Shown: positions 1 to 8,800, counted from the stretch's first letter. The stretch is 25,530 nucleotides of DNA from Betaproteobacteria bacterium (GCA_004298295.1 SCUH01000294.1:1-25530), one strand, 5' to 3'. Notes: generated from the sequence alone by a model not told the origin. Program-made: numbers and translations.

Positions 1-1
1 G

Positions 2-637
2 CATCCGGAGATCGGCGAGGACGTCAAGGTCATGGGCGTGCGCAGCGGCGAGCGCATCGCGCTGACGGTCGCCTGTGCGCTCGTGGGGCGCCACGTGCGC
101 GATCTGGCCGCCTATCGGGCTCTGAAGTCGGGCATCGGGGCGATCGCACAGGCGGCGGCGGGGGAGGCGAGCGGGCTGGAGTGCGTCGCCGCGGTCAATA
201 CCGCAGACGGAGAAGATGCCGCCAGCGTTTACCTTACGGTGACGGGACTGTCGGCCGAGGCGGGCGACGACGGACAGGTCGGGCGCGGCAATCGCGTCAA
301 CGGGCTGATCACGCCGTACCGGCCGATGAGCCTGGAGGCCGCCGCCGGAAAGAATCCGGTCACGCACGTCGGCAAGCTCTACAACATTGCGGCGCATCGC
401 CTGGCGCAGACGCTCGTCGCGGAGATCGCTGGCGTGACGGAGGCCCGATGCCTGCTGGTGAGCCGCATCGGCCAGCCGATCACGCAGCCGCAGATCGCGG
501 ATATCCAGGTGCGGCTCGACGATCCGGCGGCGCTTGCCGCGCTCGCGCCCCGCATCACGCAGGCCGTGCACGCGCAACTCGAGGGTCTGCCGCAACTCTG
601 GCGCGAATCGCTCGCCGGGACATTGACCCTGTGGTGA
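2..637 (+). CDS. Archaeal-type S-adenosylmethionine synthetase, C-terminal part (partial)
   Basis: This makes S-adenosylmethionine from methionine and ATP in the cytosol. The frame is already open at the window edge (reads HPEIGEDVKVMGVR), so the N-terminal half lies outside. Visible family signatures are VNTAD, VYLTVTG, GDDGQVGRGNRVNGLITPYR and EAAAGKNPVTHVGKLYN. These match the archaeal MAT family (PF01941), not the usual bacterial MetK, whose motifs differ entirely. The gene ends in TGA five bases before the ATG of the adenosylhomocysteinase gene, so the two are probably cotranscribed and form the make-and-recycle halves of the SAM cycle. The family is common in archaea and sporadic in bacteria, so horizontal origin is plausible but not shown here. 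Identification is confident; absence of a separate metK elsewhere in the genome cannot be judged. Confidence 0.93.
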   Translation, partial: HPEIGEDVKVMGVRSGERIALTVACALVGRHVRDLAAYRALKSGIGAIAQAAAGEASGLECVAAVNTADGEDAASVYLTVTGLSAEAGDDGQVGRGNRVNGLITPYRPMSLEAAAGKNPVTHVGKLYNIAAHRLAQTLVAEIAGVTEARCLLVSRIGQPITQPQIADIQVRLDDPAALAALAPRITQAVHAQLEGLPQLWRESLAGTLTLW

Positions 638-642
638 ACGGC

Positions 643-1905
643 ATGGTCGCGGACTGTAACGTCAGGGATCTCGCTCTTGCGGACCAGGGCGTGCGCCGGA
701 TCGCCTGGGCGGCCGGCGAAATGGCGGTGCTCGCGGGGATCGGCGAGCGCTTTGCACGCGAGCGTCCGCTCGCCGGCATCCGGGTGGCGGCCTGTCTTCA
801 CGTCACCGCGGAAACCGCCAATCTGGTGCGGGTGCTGGTCGCAGGCGGCGCGCAGGTCCGGCTGTGCGCGAGCAATCCACTCTCGACGCAGGATGACGTC
901 GCGGCGGCGCTGGTGGCGCGCGACGCGGTGCCGGTCTTCGCGGTGCGCGGCGAAAGCACCGAGGCGTATTACCGCAATATCGATGCCGCCTTGTCGGGCG
1001 GCCCGCAGCTCACGCTCGACGACGGCGCCGACCTCATCAGCCGGCTGCACGGGCCGCGCGCGGCGTGGCTGCCCGGGGTCATCGGCGGCATGGAGGAGAC
1101 CACGACCGGCGTGATGCGCCTGCGAGCGATGGCCGCTGAGGGCGCGCTGCGCTATCCGGTCATCGCGGTCAACGACGCGATGTCGAAGCATTTCTTCGAC
1201 AACCGCTACGGCACCGGCCAGAGCACGCTCGACGGCATCCTGCGCGCGACCAATATCCTGCTCGCCGGGAAGGTGTTCACCGTGGCGGGCTACGGCTGGT
1301 GCGGGCGCGGCATCGCGCTGCGCGCGCGCGGCATGGGAGCGCAGGTGATCGTGACCGAAGTGGACAGCCTGCGCGCGCTGGAGGCGCTGATGGACGGTTA
1401 TCGCGTGATGCCGATGGCAGAAGCCGCGCGCGTGTCCGATTTCATCGTCACGGCCACGGGCGACAAGAACGTGGTCGACGCGTCGCATTTCGAGCTCATG
1501 AAGGACGGCTGCGTGCTCGCCAATGCCGGCCATTTCAACGTCGAAGTGGACATCGCGGCGCTCGCCCATCTGGCGGTGAGCAGCCACCGGCCCCGCGAGC
1601 ACGTCGAGGAGTACCGCCTGGGCGACGGCCGGCGGCTGCGGCTGCTCGCGGAAGGGCGCCTGGTGAACCTCGCCGCTGCCGAGGGCCATCCGTCCTCGGT
1701 CATGGACATGAGCTTCGCCAACCAGGCGCTGTGCGCCGAGCATTTCATGAAAAACCGCGGGCGGCTCGAAGCGCGCGTGCACGAGGTGCCGCCCGAGATC
1801 GATCGCGAAGTGGCGCGCCTGAAGCTCGCCGCCATGGGAATCGCGATCGACACCCTCAGCGAGGCGCAGCGCGCTTACCTCGTGTCCTGGAAAGAGGGCA
1901 CCTGA
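643..1905 (+). CDS. ahcY: Adenosylhomocysteinase, short (archaeal/Thermotoga-like) form
   Basis: This cytosolic NAD-dependent enzyme hydrolyses S-adenosylhomocysteine to adenosine and homocysteine and so removes the product inhibitor of methyltransferases. From the ATG at 643 it is 420 residues. Motifs are HVTAETANL (53-61), SNPLSTQDD (78-85), GGMEETTTG (148-156), NDAMSKHFFDN with Lys182 (177-187), the NAD-binding GYGWCGRG (216-223), and NAGHFNVEVD further on. Typical proteobacterial enzymes are about 470 residues with an internal insertion and end in a Tyr-rich tail; this one lacks both, like archaeal enzymes. GTG codons at 631 and 634 are in frame and would overlap the upstream stop; ATG 643 was chosen although no strong ribosome-binding site is visible. 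It follows the archaeal-type SAM synthetase by five bases. Confidence 0.95.
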   Translation: MVADCNVRDLALADQGVRRIAWAAGEMAVLAGIGERFARERPLAGIRVAACLHVTAETANLVRVLVAGGAQVRLCASNPLSTQDDVAAALVARDAVPVFAVRGESTEAYYRNIDAALSGGPQLTLDDGADLISRLHGPRAAWLPGVIGGMEETTTGVMRLRAMAAEGALRYPVIAVNDAMSKHFFDNRYGTGQSTLDGILRATNILLAGKVFTVAGYGWCGRGIALRARGMGAQVIVTEVDSLRALEALMDGYRVMPMAEAARVSDFIVTATGDKNVVDASHFELMKDGCVLANAGHFNVEVDIAALAHLAVSSHRPREHVEEYRLGDGRRLRLLAEGRLVNLAAAEGHPSSVMDMSFANQALCAEHFMKNRGRLEARVHEVPPEIDREVARLKLAAMGIAIDTLSEAQRAYLVSWKEGT

Positions 1906-1916
1906 AAGGGCATTGA

Positions 1917-4619
1917 CTGCGCATCACCCGGGTCAGCGCTGAAGACGCCCTCGCCAGCCTGAGGAGCGGCCGCGCGGGGCTGTCCGCCGCCGAGGCGCAG
2001 CGCCGCCTGGCGGAGTACGGCGCCAACCGGCTCGAAACAGCCGAGCGCACGCCGCTCGCGCTGCGCTTCGCGCGCCAGTTCACGCATTTCTTCGCCCTCA
2101 TCCTGTGGATCGCCGCGGGCCTCGCGCTGGTCGCGGAGTGGCAGGCGCCGGGGCAGGGCATGGCGGCGCTCGGCTTCGCGGTCCTCGGCGTCATCGCGGT
2201 GAACGGCGTGTTTTCCTTCTGGCAGGAATATCGGGCCGAGCGCGCGATCGCCGCGCTGCAACGGCTCCTGCCGCGCCAGGTGACCGCGCTGCGCGACGGC
2301 GGCGCAGTGCGTCTGCCGATCGAAGCGCTGGTGCCGGGCGACGTGATCCTGGTCGAGGAAGGCGACGACGTGGCAGCCGACTGCCGCGTGATCGAAGCCT
2401 GGGGCCTGCGCGCCAACCTCGCCACCGTGACCGGCGAAGCGCTCGCGCAAGCGCGCATCGCGGCGGCGGTCGACGAGGATTCGCCGCTGCGCGCACGCAA
2501 CGTGCTGCTCGCCGGCACCGCGGTGGTTTCGGGCGAGGGCCGGGCGGTCGTCTACGCGACCGGGATGCGCACCGAATTCGGCCGCATCGCGCGCCTGGCG
2601 CAGGCTGCAGACGAGGTGCGCACGCCATTGCAGCGCGAGATCGCCCGCGTTTCGCGCCTGGTCGCGTTACTCGCCACCGGACTCGGGGTTGCCTTCTTCG
2701 CCATCGGGCAGATGCTGGGTCTGGGCTTCAGCGAGAGTTTCATTTTCGGCATCGGCATCATCGTCGCCAACGTGCCCGAGGGCCTGCTGCCTACGGTGAC
2801 GCTGGCGCTCGCCCTGGCGACGCAGCGCATGGCGGCGCGAAACGTGCTGGTGCGCCACCTGCCCGCCGTCGAGGCGCTCGGCTCGGCCACCGTGATCGTG
2901 ACGGACAAGACCGGCACGCTCACGGAGAACTCGATGCACGCGCGCAGCCTCGTGTTCGCGGAGGCTGCGCTGGAAGTCGCCGCGCTCACGCCGGCGCTCG
3001 CGCGCGAGCACAGGGTGTTCTTCGACATCGCGCGGCACTGCCACAGCCTGCACCTCGTGACCGTTCGTGGCAGCAGCGTGCAGCTCGGCGATCCGATGGA
3101 GGTGGCGCTGGTCGAGATGGCTAGAAGCGCCGGTATCGACGGACCGGTGCGTGAACGCCGCGACGAGCTGCCGTTCGACGCCGATCGCAAGTGCATGTCG
3201 ACGCTGCATGCCTCGAAGGAGGGCGCAGTTCTCTATTGCAAGGGCGCGCTCGAGGCGCTGCTGCCGCGCTGCACGCAGGTGCAACGCGGCAGCGATGCGC
3301 CGGCGCCGCTCGACGAGGTGCAGCGCGAGCGCTTTATCGCGGCCGAGCAGCAGATCGCGGCGCGGGGCGAACGCGTGCTCGCGCTCGCCTGGCGCCTCCT
3401 GCCCGAGGGCGCCACGCCGGAGCACTGGGAGGAAGACCTCGTGCTCTCGGGCCTGGTCGGGCTGGAAGACCCGCCGCGCGCCGAGGTGCCCGCGGCGGTG
3501 CGAAGCTGCCGCGAGGCGGGCATCCGCATCATCATGATGACCGGCGATCACCCGAGCACGGCGCAGGCGGTGGCGCGCGCCATCGGACTCGTGCGGGGCG
3601 AGGCGCCCCGGCTCGTGACCGGGGACGAGCTGGCGCATCTGTCCGACACGCAGCTGCAGCTCGAGCTCGACGCACCCGAGATCCTGTTCGCGCGCGCCAG
3701 CGCCGAGCAGAAGCTGCGGGTGGTCGAGGCGCTTCGGGCGAAGGGACACGTCGTGGCGGTGACCGGCGATGGTGTGAACGATGCCCCGGCGCTGCGGCGT
3801 GCCGACATCGGCATTGCCATGGGGCGCATCGGCACCGATGTCGCGCGCGAGTCCGCCGACATCGTGCTGCTGGACGACAACTTTGCCTCGATCGCGGCGG
3901 CGATCGAGGAAGGACGCGCGGTGTACGACAACATCCGCAAGTTCCTCACCTACATCCTGACCTCCAACATTCCCGAGGTCGTGCCGTACCTCGCCTTCGT
4001 GCTCGCGCGCATCCCGCTGCCGCTGACCATCATCCAGATTCTTGCCGTGGACCTGGGAACCGACATGCTGCCGGCGCTCGCGCTTGGCGCGGAGCGGCCC
4101 GCAGCCGCCGTCATGCAGCGCCCGCCGCGGCCGCGCGCCGAGCGGCTGCTGTCCTGGCCGCTGCTGGCGCGCGCCTACCTGTGGCTCGGACCGATCGAGG
4201 CGCTGGCGGCGATGGCCGCGTACGGCTTCGTACTGCAGCGCGGGGGTTGGCGCTACGGCGACACGCTGGGCGCCGGCGATCCGCTGTACCTCGAAGCGAC
4301 GACCGCCTGCCTGGCGGCGATCGTGCTGATGCAGGTCGTGAACGTGTTCCTGTGTCGCGACCCGGAGCAAAGCGCGTTCGCGCGCGGCCTCGCCGCGAAC
4401 CGCCTGCTGCTGGCCGGGGTCGCGCTGGAGCTCGTGCTGATCGGCGCCATTGTCTATACGCCTGCAGGGCAGGCGCTGTTCGGCACCGCGCCGCTCGCCG
4501 CGCAGGCGTGGCTGTTCATGCTGCCGTTTGCCGTAGCGATGCTGTTGCTCGAGGAAGCGCGCAAGCGGCTGCTGCGCCGCTTTGACCCACGTCAAGCGCA
4601 ACACCCTGCGGCTCGCTAG
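1917..4619 (+). CDS. P-type II cation-transporting ATPase (Na+/K+-ATPase-like signatures), no canonical start
   Basis: This is a membrane ATPase that moves cations using a phospho-aspartate intermediate. Counting from CTG 1917 (900 residues): an N-terminal cation-ATPase region (RVSAEDALASL, GLSAAEAQRRL), actuator motif TGEA (172-175, usually TGES), PEGLL in M4 (about 287), phosphorylation site DKTGT (Asp330), KGA nucleotide-binding motif and TGDGVNDAP (about 616). M5 reads LTSNIPE and M6 reads VDLGTDMLPA, the pattern of the IIC (Na+/K+) subfamily, not of SERCA or KdpB. The ion is not determinable here. The first ATG in frame is at 2160, inside conserved sequence; between the in-frame TGA at 1914 and 2160 there is no ATG, GTG or TTG. 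CTG 1917 lies six bases after AAAGGG and is my best start; ATC 1923 or an assembly error are alternatives. Confidence 0.88.
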   Translation: MRITRVSAEDALASLRSGRAGLSAAEAQRRLAEYGANRLETAERTPLALRFARQFTHFFALILWIAAGLALVAEWQAPGQGMAALGFAVLGVIAVNGVFSFWQEYRAERAIAALQRLLPRQVTALRDGGAVRLPIEALVPGDVILVEEGDDVAADCRVIEAWGLRANLATVTGEALAQARIAAAVDEDSPLRARNVLLAGTAVVSGEGRAVVYATGMRTEFGRIARLAQAADEVRTPLQREIARVSRLVALLATGLGVAFFAIGQMLGLGFSESFIFGIGIIVANVPEGLLPTVTLALALATQRMAARNVLVRHLPAVEALGSATVIVTDKTGTLTENSMHARSLVFAEAALEVAALTPALAREHRVFFDIARHCHSLHLVTVRGSSVQLGDPMEVALVEMARSAGIDGPVRERRDELPFDADRKCMSTLHASKEGAVLYCKGALEALLPRCTQVQRGSDAPAPLDEVQRERFIAAEQQIAARGERVLALAWRLLPEGATPEHWEEDLVLSGLVGLEDPPRAEVPAAVRSCREAGIRIIMMTGDHPSTAQAVARAIGLVRGEAPRLVTGDELAHLSDTQLQLELDAPEILFARASAEQKLRVVEALRAKGHVVAVTGDGVNDAPALRRADIGIAMGRIGTDVARESADIVLLDDNFASIAAAIEEGRAVYDNIRKFLTYILTSNIPEVVPYLAFVLARIPLPLTIIQILAVDLGTDMLPALALGAERPAAAVMQRPPRPRAERLLSWPLLARAYLWLGPIEALAAMAAYGFVLQRGGWRYGDTLGAGDPLYLEATTACLAAIVLMQVVNVFLCRDPEQSAFARGLAANRLLLAGVALELVLIGAIVYTPAGQALFGTAPLAAQAWLFMLPFAVAMLLLEEARKRLLRRFDPRQAQHPAAR

Positions 4620-4622
4620 AGT
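4582..4622 (+). promoter_or_regulatory. Fnr/Anr-type operator and -10 for the DksA-like gene
   Basis: TTGAC-CCAC-GTCAA at 4582-4595 is a perfect inverted repeat matching TTGAY-N4-RTCAA. It lies inside the last codons of the ATPase gene. A hexamer TAGAGT (4617-4622) begins 28.5 bp from the operator centre, the same distance as at 16829 and 21055, as expected for class II Fnr activation. Transcription would start near 4629, only a few bases before the ATG at 4632, so the message would be almost leaderless. Confidence 0.6.
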
Positions 4623-4631
4623 GGTCCAGCG

Positions 4632-5024
4632 ATGACACTCACTGCGCAACAACTCGAAGAACTGCGGCGCGCGATCGAAACGCGGCATGCCGCGCTGCTG
4701 GAAGAAATCCGCGGCGACGTCGGGCGGGCGCGGGACGAGAGCTACGGCGAACTTGCGGGCCCCGTGACCGACCCTGCGGACGAGGCGAGCGCCGATCTGA
4801 TCGCCGATGTCGATCAGGCCGAGGTGACGCGCGATCTGGGCGAAGCGCGCGCGCTCGAGGCGGCGCAGGCGCGCCTCGCGAAGGGCGGCTACGGCCTTTG
4901 CACCGATTGCGGGAGCGAGATCGCGTTCGAGCGGCTGCGCGTCAATCCGGTGGCGACGCGCTGCGTGGACTGCCAGCGCGTGCACGAGAAAACCTACGCG
5001 CATCCGGCGGAGCCCAGGCTGTAG
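4632..5024 (+). CDS. DksA/TraR-family C4 zinc-finger protein
   Basis: A 130-residue protein of the DksA/TraR family, whose members bind RNA polymerase through the secondary channel and adjust initiation, often with ppGpp. The N-terminal part (1-80) is charged and helical, consistent with the coiled-coil tip. The C-terminal zinc finger has Cys90-x2-Cys93 and Cys111-x2-Cys114 with YGLCTDCG and RCVDCQ. It is shorter than E. coli DksA (151 residues) and resembles the accessory DksA-like paralogues. It starts 12 bases after the ATPase stop and could be cotranscribed with it, but an Fnr-like operator at 4582 suggests its own promoter. No good ribosome-binding site is visible. Whether it senses redox through its cysteines, as some paralogues do, is not known. 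Confidence 0.85.
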   Translation: MTLTAQQLEELRRAIETRHAALLEEIRGDVGRARDESYGELAGPVTDPADEASADLIADVDQAEVTRDLGEARALEAAQARLAKGGYGLCTDCGSEIAFERLRVNPVATRCVDCQRVHEKTYAHPAEPRL

Positions 5025-5057
5025 TCGCCCGCCGGAAGTCGATCCATCGGCTGCGCA

Positions 5058-7097
5058 TCAAGGCGTGCCCGGCTGCCGCGGCGCCTCGCCTGGCGACGCG
5101 CCGTCGACTTCAATGCGCAGCGCAACGCCGATCGCGGCTTGATCCCGGTCGATCGGCCACGCGAGGCGCAGCGTCGCCGACTGCATGACGCGTTCGAGGC
5201 CGTCCTCGGACTGCGACACCGTGTAGCAGGGCTGCGCCGAGACGCGCGCGGGCGGATCGATGTGCAGCGCAACGCGCCCCTGCATGAAGCGATCGTCGAG
5301 CGCCAGTTCGGCTGCGCCCTGCAGCTCGAGCGGCTGGCCGAACCCGCACAAGGCGGCGCCGCCGACGAGATAGCGGCCGGCGAAGCCGTCGCAGCTCGGC
5401 AGCGCCAGGTCGAGCTCGGTCACGAACTCGCCGCGCACGGCCTGGATGCGCCAGGTGACCTCGAGCACGGCGCCCCGCAGCGCGATCGCTTTCGTGATCT
5501 GTGCCGCAGGTGCGGCAAACCTGGCGCCGTCGCCGGCCGTGGCCACGAGTTGATAGTTGCGGAGCTCGACCGGCGCGCTGCCGGGGGCCAGCAGGGTGTC
5601 GCGGAACAGGGTCCGGCCGCGCGGGTCGGGCTCGAGGTCGGCCGGGCCGATGACGTGCTTGAGGCTGAAGCGCTCGTGCGCCGAGGCGATGCCGCCCGAC
5701 TGCGGCGGTGAGTCCGCACCGCGCAGCGCGCGCGCGTGGTAATGCTCGCGCTGGCGCCGCAGCGTATCGCCGAAATTCTGCGCCAGCGGGTAGCTCGAAA
5801 GCTCGTGCAAGGCGGCCTCGCCGTCGAGCCGGATCACGGCCTGGAGAGCGGCGCCCGTGAGGAACAGTTCCTCCACGCCGTCGAGGTCGCAGTCGCCGCG
5901 CGCCAGCGGCGGACGCGGCGCGAGGGTATCGAGCTGTGCCTCGAGCTCGAGCAGATTGCGCCACACGGAACGCCGCAGGTGCGGCAGGTAGATGCCGCCG
6001 AACAGGCCGTGCCAGTAGGCATCGTTGGCCTGCGCCGCGTAGAGCCGCCGCAGCAATTGGGTGCGATCGTCCTGCCCGGCGGCGGCGACGCGCTGCGAGA
6101 GCCCGAGCATGCGCTTGTGCATCCAGTTCGCCTCCGGATAGCGCGAGAGGAAATTGCGCCAGATGCCGCCGCGCAGGAACGCCTTGTGCGCGCCGTAGCG
6201 CGCGGCATCGCGCTCGGCCTGCACCAGCGCGGCGTAGCGTTGCGCCGGTTCCGCGGGCAATGTCCATTCGTTCATCTCGACGTAGGAGGTGCTCGGCAGG
6301 TAGACGATGCCGCGGCTGGCGGTCCGGGCATGGAACTCGCGGAACGTTTCCGGACGCAGGTGCCCGGAGGCGAGCACCCGCTCGATGAATTCGGCGAGCC
6401 AGCGCTTTTCATAGACCCACTGCCAGGTCTCGGGCCAGATGCCGAATTTCTCGATGTCGTCGAAATACACCGCCGCTTCGCCCGGTCCGGCGAGCGCCTC
6501 GAGGCCGCTCAGCGCGTCGGCGGCCGGCGCGAACGGGATGCGGTAGCGCAATTCCTCGGAAATCGGGAACAGGTCGAGCCGCTGGCCGTCCTCTTCGGTG
6601 CTGAAGTAGCCGCGCAGCTCGGCAGCGCTGCGGCCGGTGCAGAAAAAATGGTAGTCGTCCACCACCGCATAGCGGATGCCGGCCTGCACGAGCGCCGGGA
6701 CCACGCTCGATTCCCACACGCGTTCGGTCAGCCAGGCGCCTTCGGGGCGCTGGCCGACGCGCTGCTCGATCCGGTCCGAGAGCGCGAGGAGCTGGCCGAT
6801 GCGGTCGCGCTGCGGAATCGCCGCGAGCACCGGTTCGAAGTCGCCGGCGCCGAACCATTCCACCTGACCGCGGCGCGACATCTGCGCAAGGAGCGCCATG
6901 TCCTCCGGATGCCGCGTCCACAGGTACTCGATCAGGGGGCCGCTCATGTGAAGCGCGAAGCGGAACTCCGGATACGCGTGCAGCACGCGGATGAAGGGCC
7001 GGTAACAGCGCGCGTGCGCCTGCTCGAAAACCTCCGGGAAGTTGCCGGCGGGCTGATGTGCGTGCACGCCGAAGAGCAGGGCCGCCCGGTCGCTCAT
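5058..7097 (-). CDS. GH57 4-alpha-glucanotransferase
   Basis: This remodels alpha-1,4-glucans by transferring maltooligosaccharide segments and probably works on glycogen or its breakdown products in the cytosol. From the ATG at 7097 it is 679 residues, close to the Thermococcus litoralis enzyme (659). GH57 motifs are HAHQP (12-16, usually HNHQP), WLTERVWESS with the presumed nucleophile Glu125, and YFDDIEKFG with the presumed acid/base Asp213 or Asp214. The C-terminal half is beta-rich and fits the DUF1925/DUF1926 extension of this subfamily. It starts 14 bases after the stop of the other GH57 gene, so it is the last gene of the glgC operon. A GAGGA sequence lies about 12 bases before the start, which is rather distant. 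It converges with the DksA-like gene, with 33 bases between the two stops. Confidence 0.88.
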   Translation of the reverse strand: MSDRAALLFGVHAHQPAGNFPEVFEQAHARCYRPFIRVLHAYPEFRFALHMSGPLIEYLWTRHPEDMALLAQMSRRGQVEWFGAGDFEPVLAAIPQRDRIGQLLALSDRIEQRVGQRPEGAWLTERVWESSVVPALVQAGIRYAVVDDYHFFCTGRSAAELRGYFSTEEDGQRLDLFPISEELRYRIPFAPAADALSGLEALAGPGEAAVYFDDIEKFGIWPETWQWVYEKRWLAEFIERVLASGHLRPETFREFHARTASRGIVYLPSTSYVEMNEWTLPAEPAQRYAALVQAERDAARYGAHKAFLRGGIWRNFLSRYPEANWMHKRMLGLSQRVAAAGQDDRTQLLRRLYAAQANDAYWHGLFGGIYLPHLRRSVWRNLLELEAQLDTLAPRPPLARGDCDLDGVEELFLTGAALQAVIRLDGEAALHELSSYPLAQNFGDTLRRQREHYHARALRGADSPPQSGGIASAHERFSLKHVIGPADLEPDPRGRTLFRDTLLAPGSAPVELRNYQLVATAGDGARFAAPAAQITKAIALRGAVLEVTWRIQAVRGEFVTELDLALPSCDGFAGRYLVGGAALCGFGQPLELQGAAELALDDRFMQGRVALHIDPPARVSAQPCYTVSQSEDGLERVMQSATLRLAWPIDRDQAAIGVALRIEVDGASPGEAPRQPGTP

Positions 7098-7111
7098 CGG
7101 CGCGCGCGTCC

Positions 7112-8800
7112 TCAGGCGCCCGAGCGGCGCATCGCGGCGGCGCTGTCGCCCTCGGCGTCGCCGCGGCAGATCGGCTCCGCAAGGCGGATCGGCACCGGCA
7201 GACCGAGCAGCCGGTAAAGGTGCGCGAGCTTCGCCCGGAACAGCCGGTCGAAGGCGAGCATCGCCGGAGACGGACTGCCGTCCTGCAGCCACCAGAACCA
7301 GTCCGAGCCCTCGCAATCGGAAAGCTGGCGCCGCGCCGCGTCCTGCGCCGCGGCGGATAGCCGCCCGCTGGAAATGACGAGATCGAACGACTGCTTGGCG
7401 CCGCACAGCAGGTCCCAGGCGCGGTTCTTGGCCGGCGTGCCGATCCAGGTGAGCAGGTTCCCCTGCACCCAGCTCCCGGCCTTGAGCGCCGGGAGCGTTC
7501 GCGTCCCCGCCGCACCGTGCCGCGCCAGAAAGCTGCTGAACGTCCAGGTGCGAATCGCGGCGTGCGCGCGCAGGCCCTGGTACAGGTCGGACAGAAAGTA
7601 AAAGCCGTTGTAGGGAAAATGCTCCCAGGGGTTCTCGCCGTCCAGGATCACCGCGACGAGCGGCGTCTCGCCCTGGGGCGCCTCGCGCGCGATGCGCTCC
7701 AGCTCGCCGATCAGGTTGCTGGCGGCGTCGCGGCCATGCCAGCGCCGGTACTCGAATCCGATCAGGTCCGAGAGCCGATCGTCGCGAAAGAACACCACCG
7801 GATCGGCACCGTCGGCGCGGTACGCGTGGTAGAGATCGCGCCCGCGATCGTAGCCGCCATGCTCGCGCAGGCTGTTGGCGAGAACCCCTTCGCCGCTCGC
7901 CACCCAGCGCATGCCGCGCGCTCCGAGCTGGCGCAGGCAGGCGAGCGAGATCGCGCCCTCGGCGGGCCACATTCCCCTGGCCGGTTCGCCGAAGCGCGCG
8001 GCGTGGCTTGCGAGCGCGGCGTCGATCTGCGCCCCCAGGCGCGCGATGCCGCCGGGATATCTGCCGAATTCGGGCAGCGGGGCCTGCGGCGTCGCCTCGT
8101 GCAGGGCGTGGAAATCCAGCAGCAGGGGGCCAATCGGATGGTGCTGCGGCGTGGTGGACAGCTCCACCCGGCCCGAGGCCGCCAGAGCGCGGTAGCGCGG
8201 CACGATGGCGCGCACCAGAGCGCCGACCTCGGCGAGCAGCGCGGCGCGGTCGGCGTGGGTGAAGTCGGCGCCCTCGCTCATCAGCCGCGCCACCACCTCC
8301 GATTCGCGCCGCACGGTCTCGCCGGTCCACGCCAGGTGATACCAGGTCACGAGATCGTAGAAGTAGCGATCCGCCAGATAGCCGATGCCCTCGGGTCCCT
8401 GCGAAAGCACGGCGCGGTGCACTTCCGCCAGCCGCCGGTAGGCCGCAAAGGGCTCGACCATGCTGCCGTGGTCGGCGTGAAAGCACTGCGCGAGCGCGTG
8501 CTGGCGCTCGGCGCCGGTGAGCGGCGTCGACTCCTCGCGCGCGAGCAGGCGCAGCAGCGGGTCGCGCAAGGCTCCGCCTGCGAACTGCGCGCCGTAATCC
8601 TCGAGCTGATCGAGCAGCACCGGCGCGAAGTTGACCACGGCGCACACCTCGTGGCGCTCGAGGTGCCACGCCATGTCGGCGTAGTCCTTGATGGCGTGCA
8701 GGTAGACCCACGGCAGGGCGAACTCGCCGCTCGCGTGGTCGCGGTAATCCGGCTGGTGCATGTGCCACAGCAGCACCAGGTCGAGGCGCCGTGCGCTCAT
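7112..8800 (-). CDS. GH57 alpha-amylase-like glycoside hydrolase (COG1449 type)
   Basis: A 562-residue GH57 enzyme expected to cleave or transfer alpha-glucans. Motif 1 is HMHQPDY (13-19), followed by LPWVYLHAIKDY, typical of the COG1449 amylase group. GMWPAEGAIS holds the presumed nucleophile Glu281 and VILDGENPWEHF the presumed Asp388. It has no signal peptide, so it is cytosolic and likely acts on stored glycogen. The ATG at 8800 overlaps the TGA of glgC (ATGA arrangement), indicating translational coupling, and the gene is followed after 14 bases by the second GH57 gene. It could be an amylase, a glucanotransferase or a branching enzyme, since GH57 members of this group have been assigned all these activities. 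Substrate specificity cannot be read from sequence alone. Confidence 0.88.
   Translation of the reverse strand: MSARRLDLVLLWHMHQPDYRDHASGEFALPWVYLHAIKDYADMAWHLERHEVCAVVNFAPVLLDQLEDYGAQFAGGALRDPLLRLLAREESTPLTGAERQHALAQCFHADHGSMVEPFAAYRRLAEVHRAVLSQGPEGIGYLADRYFYDLVTWYHLAWTGETVRRESEVVARLMSEGADFTHADRAALLAEVGALVRAIVPRYRALAASGRVELSTTPQHHPIGPLLLDFHALHEATPQAPLPEFGRYPGGIARLGAQIDAALASHAARFGEPARGMWPAEGAISLACLRQLGARGMRWVASGEGVLANSLREHGGYDRGRDLYHAYRADGADPVVFFRDDRLSDLIGFEYRRWHGRDAASNLIGELERIAREAPQGETPLVAVILDGENPWEHFPYNGFYFLSDLYQGLRAHAAIRTWTFSSFLARHGAAGTRTLPALKAGSWVQGNLLTWIGTPAKNRAWDLLCGAKQSFDLVISSGRLSAAAQDAARRQLSDCEGSDWFWWLQDGSPSPAMLAFDRLFRAKLAHLYRLLGLPVPIRLAEPICRGDAEGDSAAAMRRSGA

Noticed and set aside
5058..8768. 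A single 1236-residue open frame on the minus strand that looks like a fusion ending in the GH57 glucanotransferase
   Set aside because: The first half is an out-of-frame reading of the neighbouring GH57 gene, Arg/Ala/Pro-rich with no family motif. Real protein sequence starts at ATG 7097.
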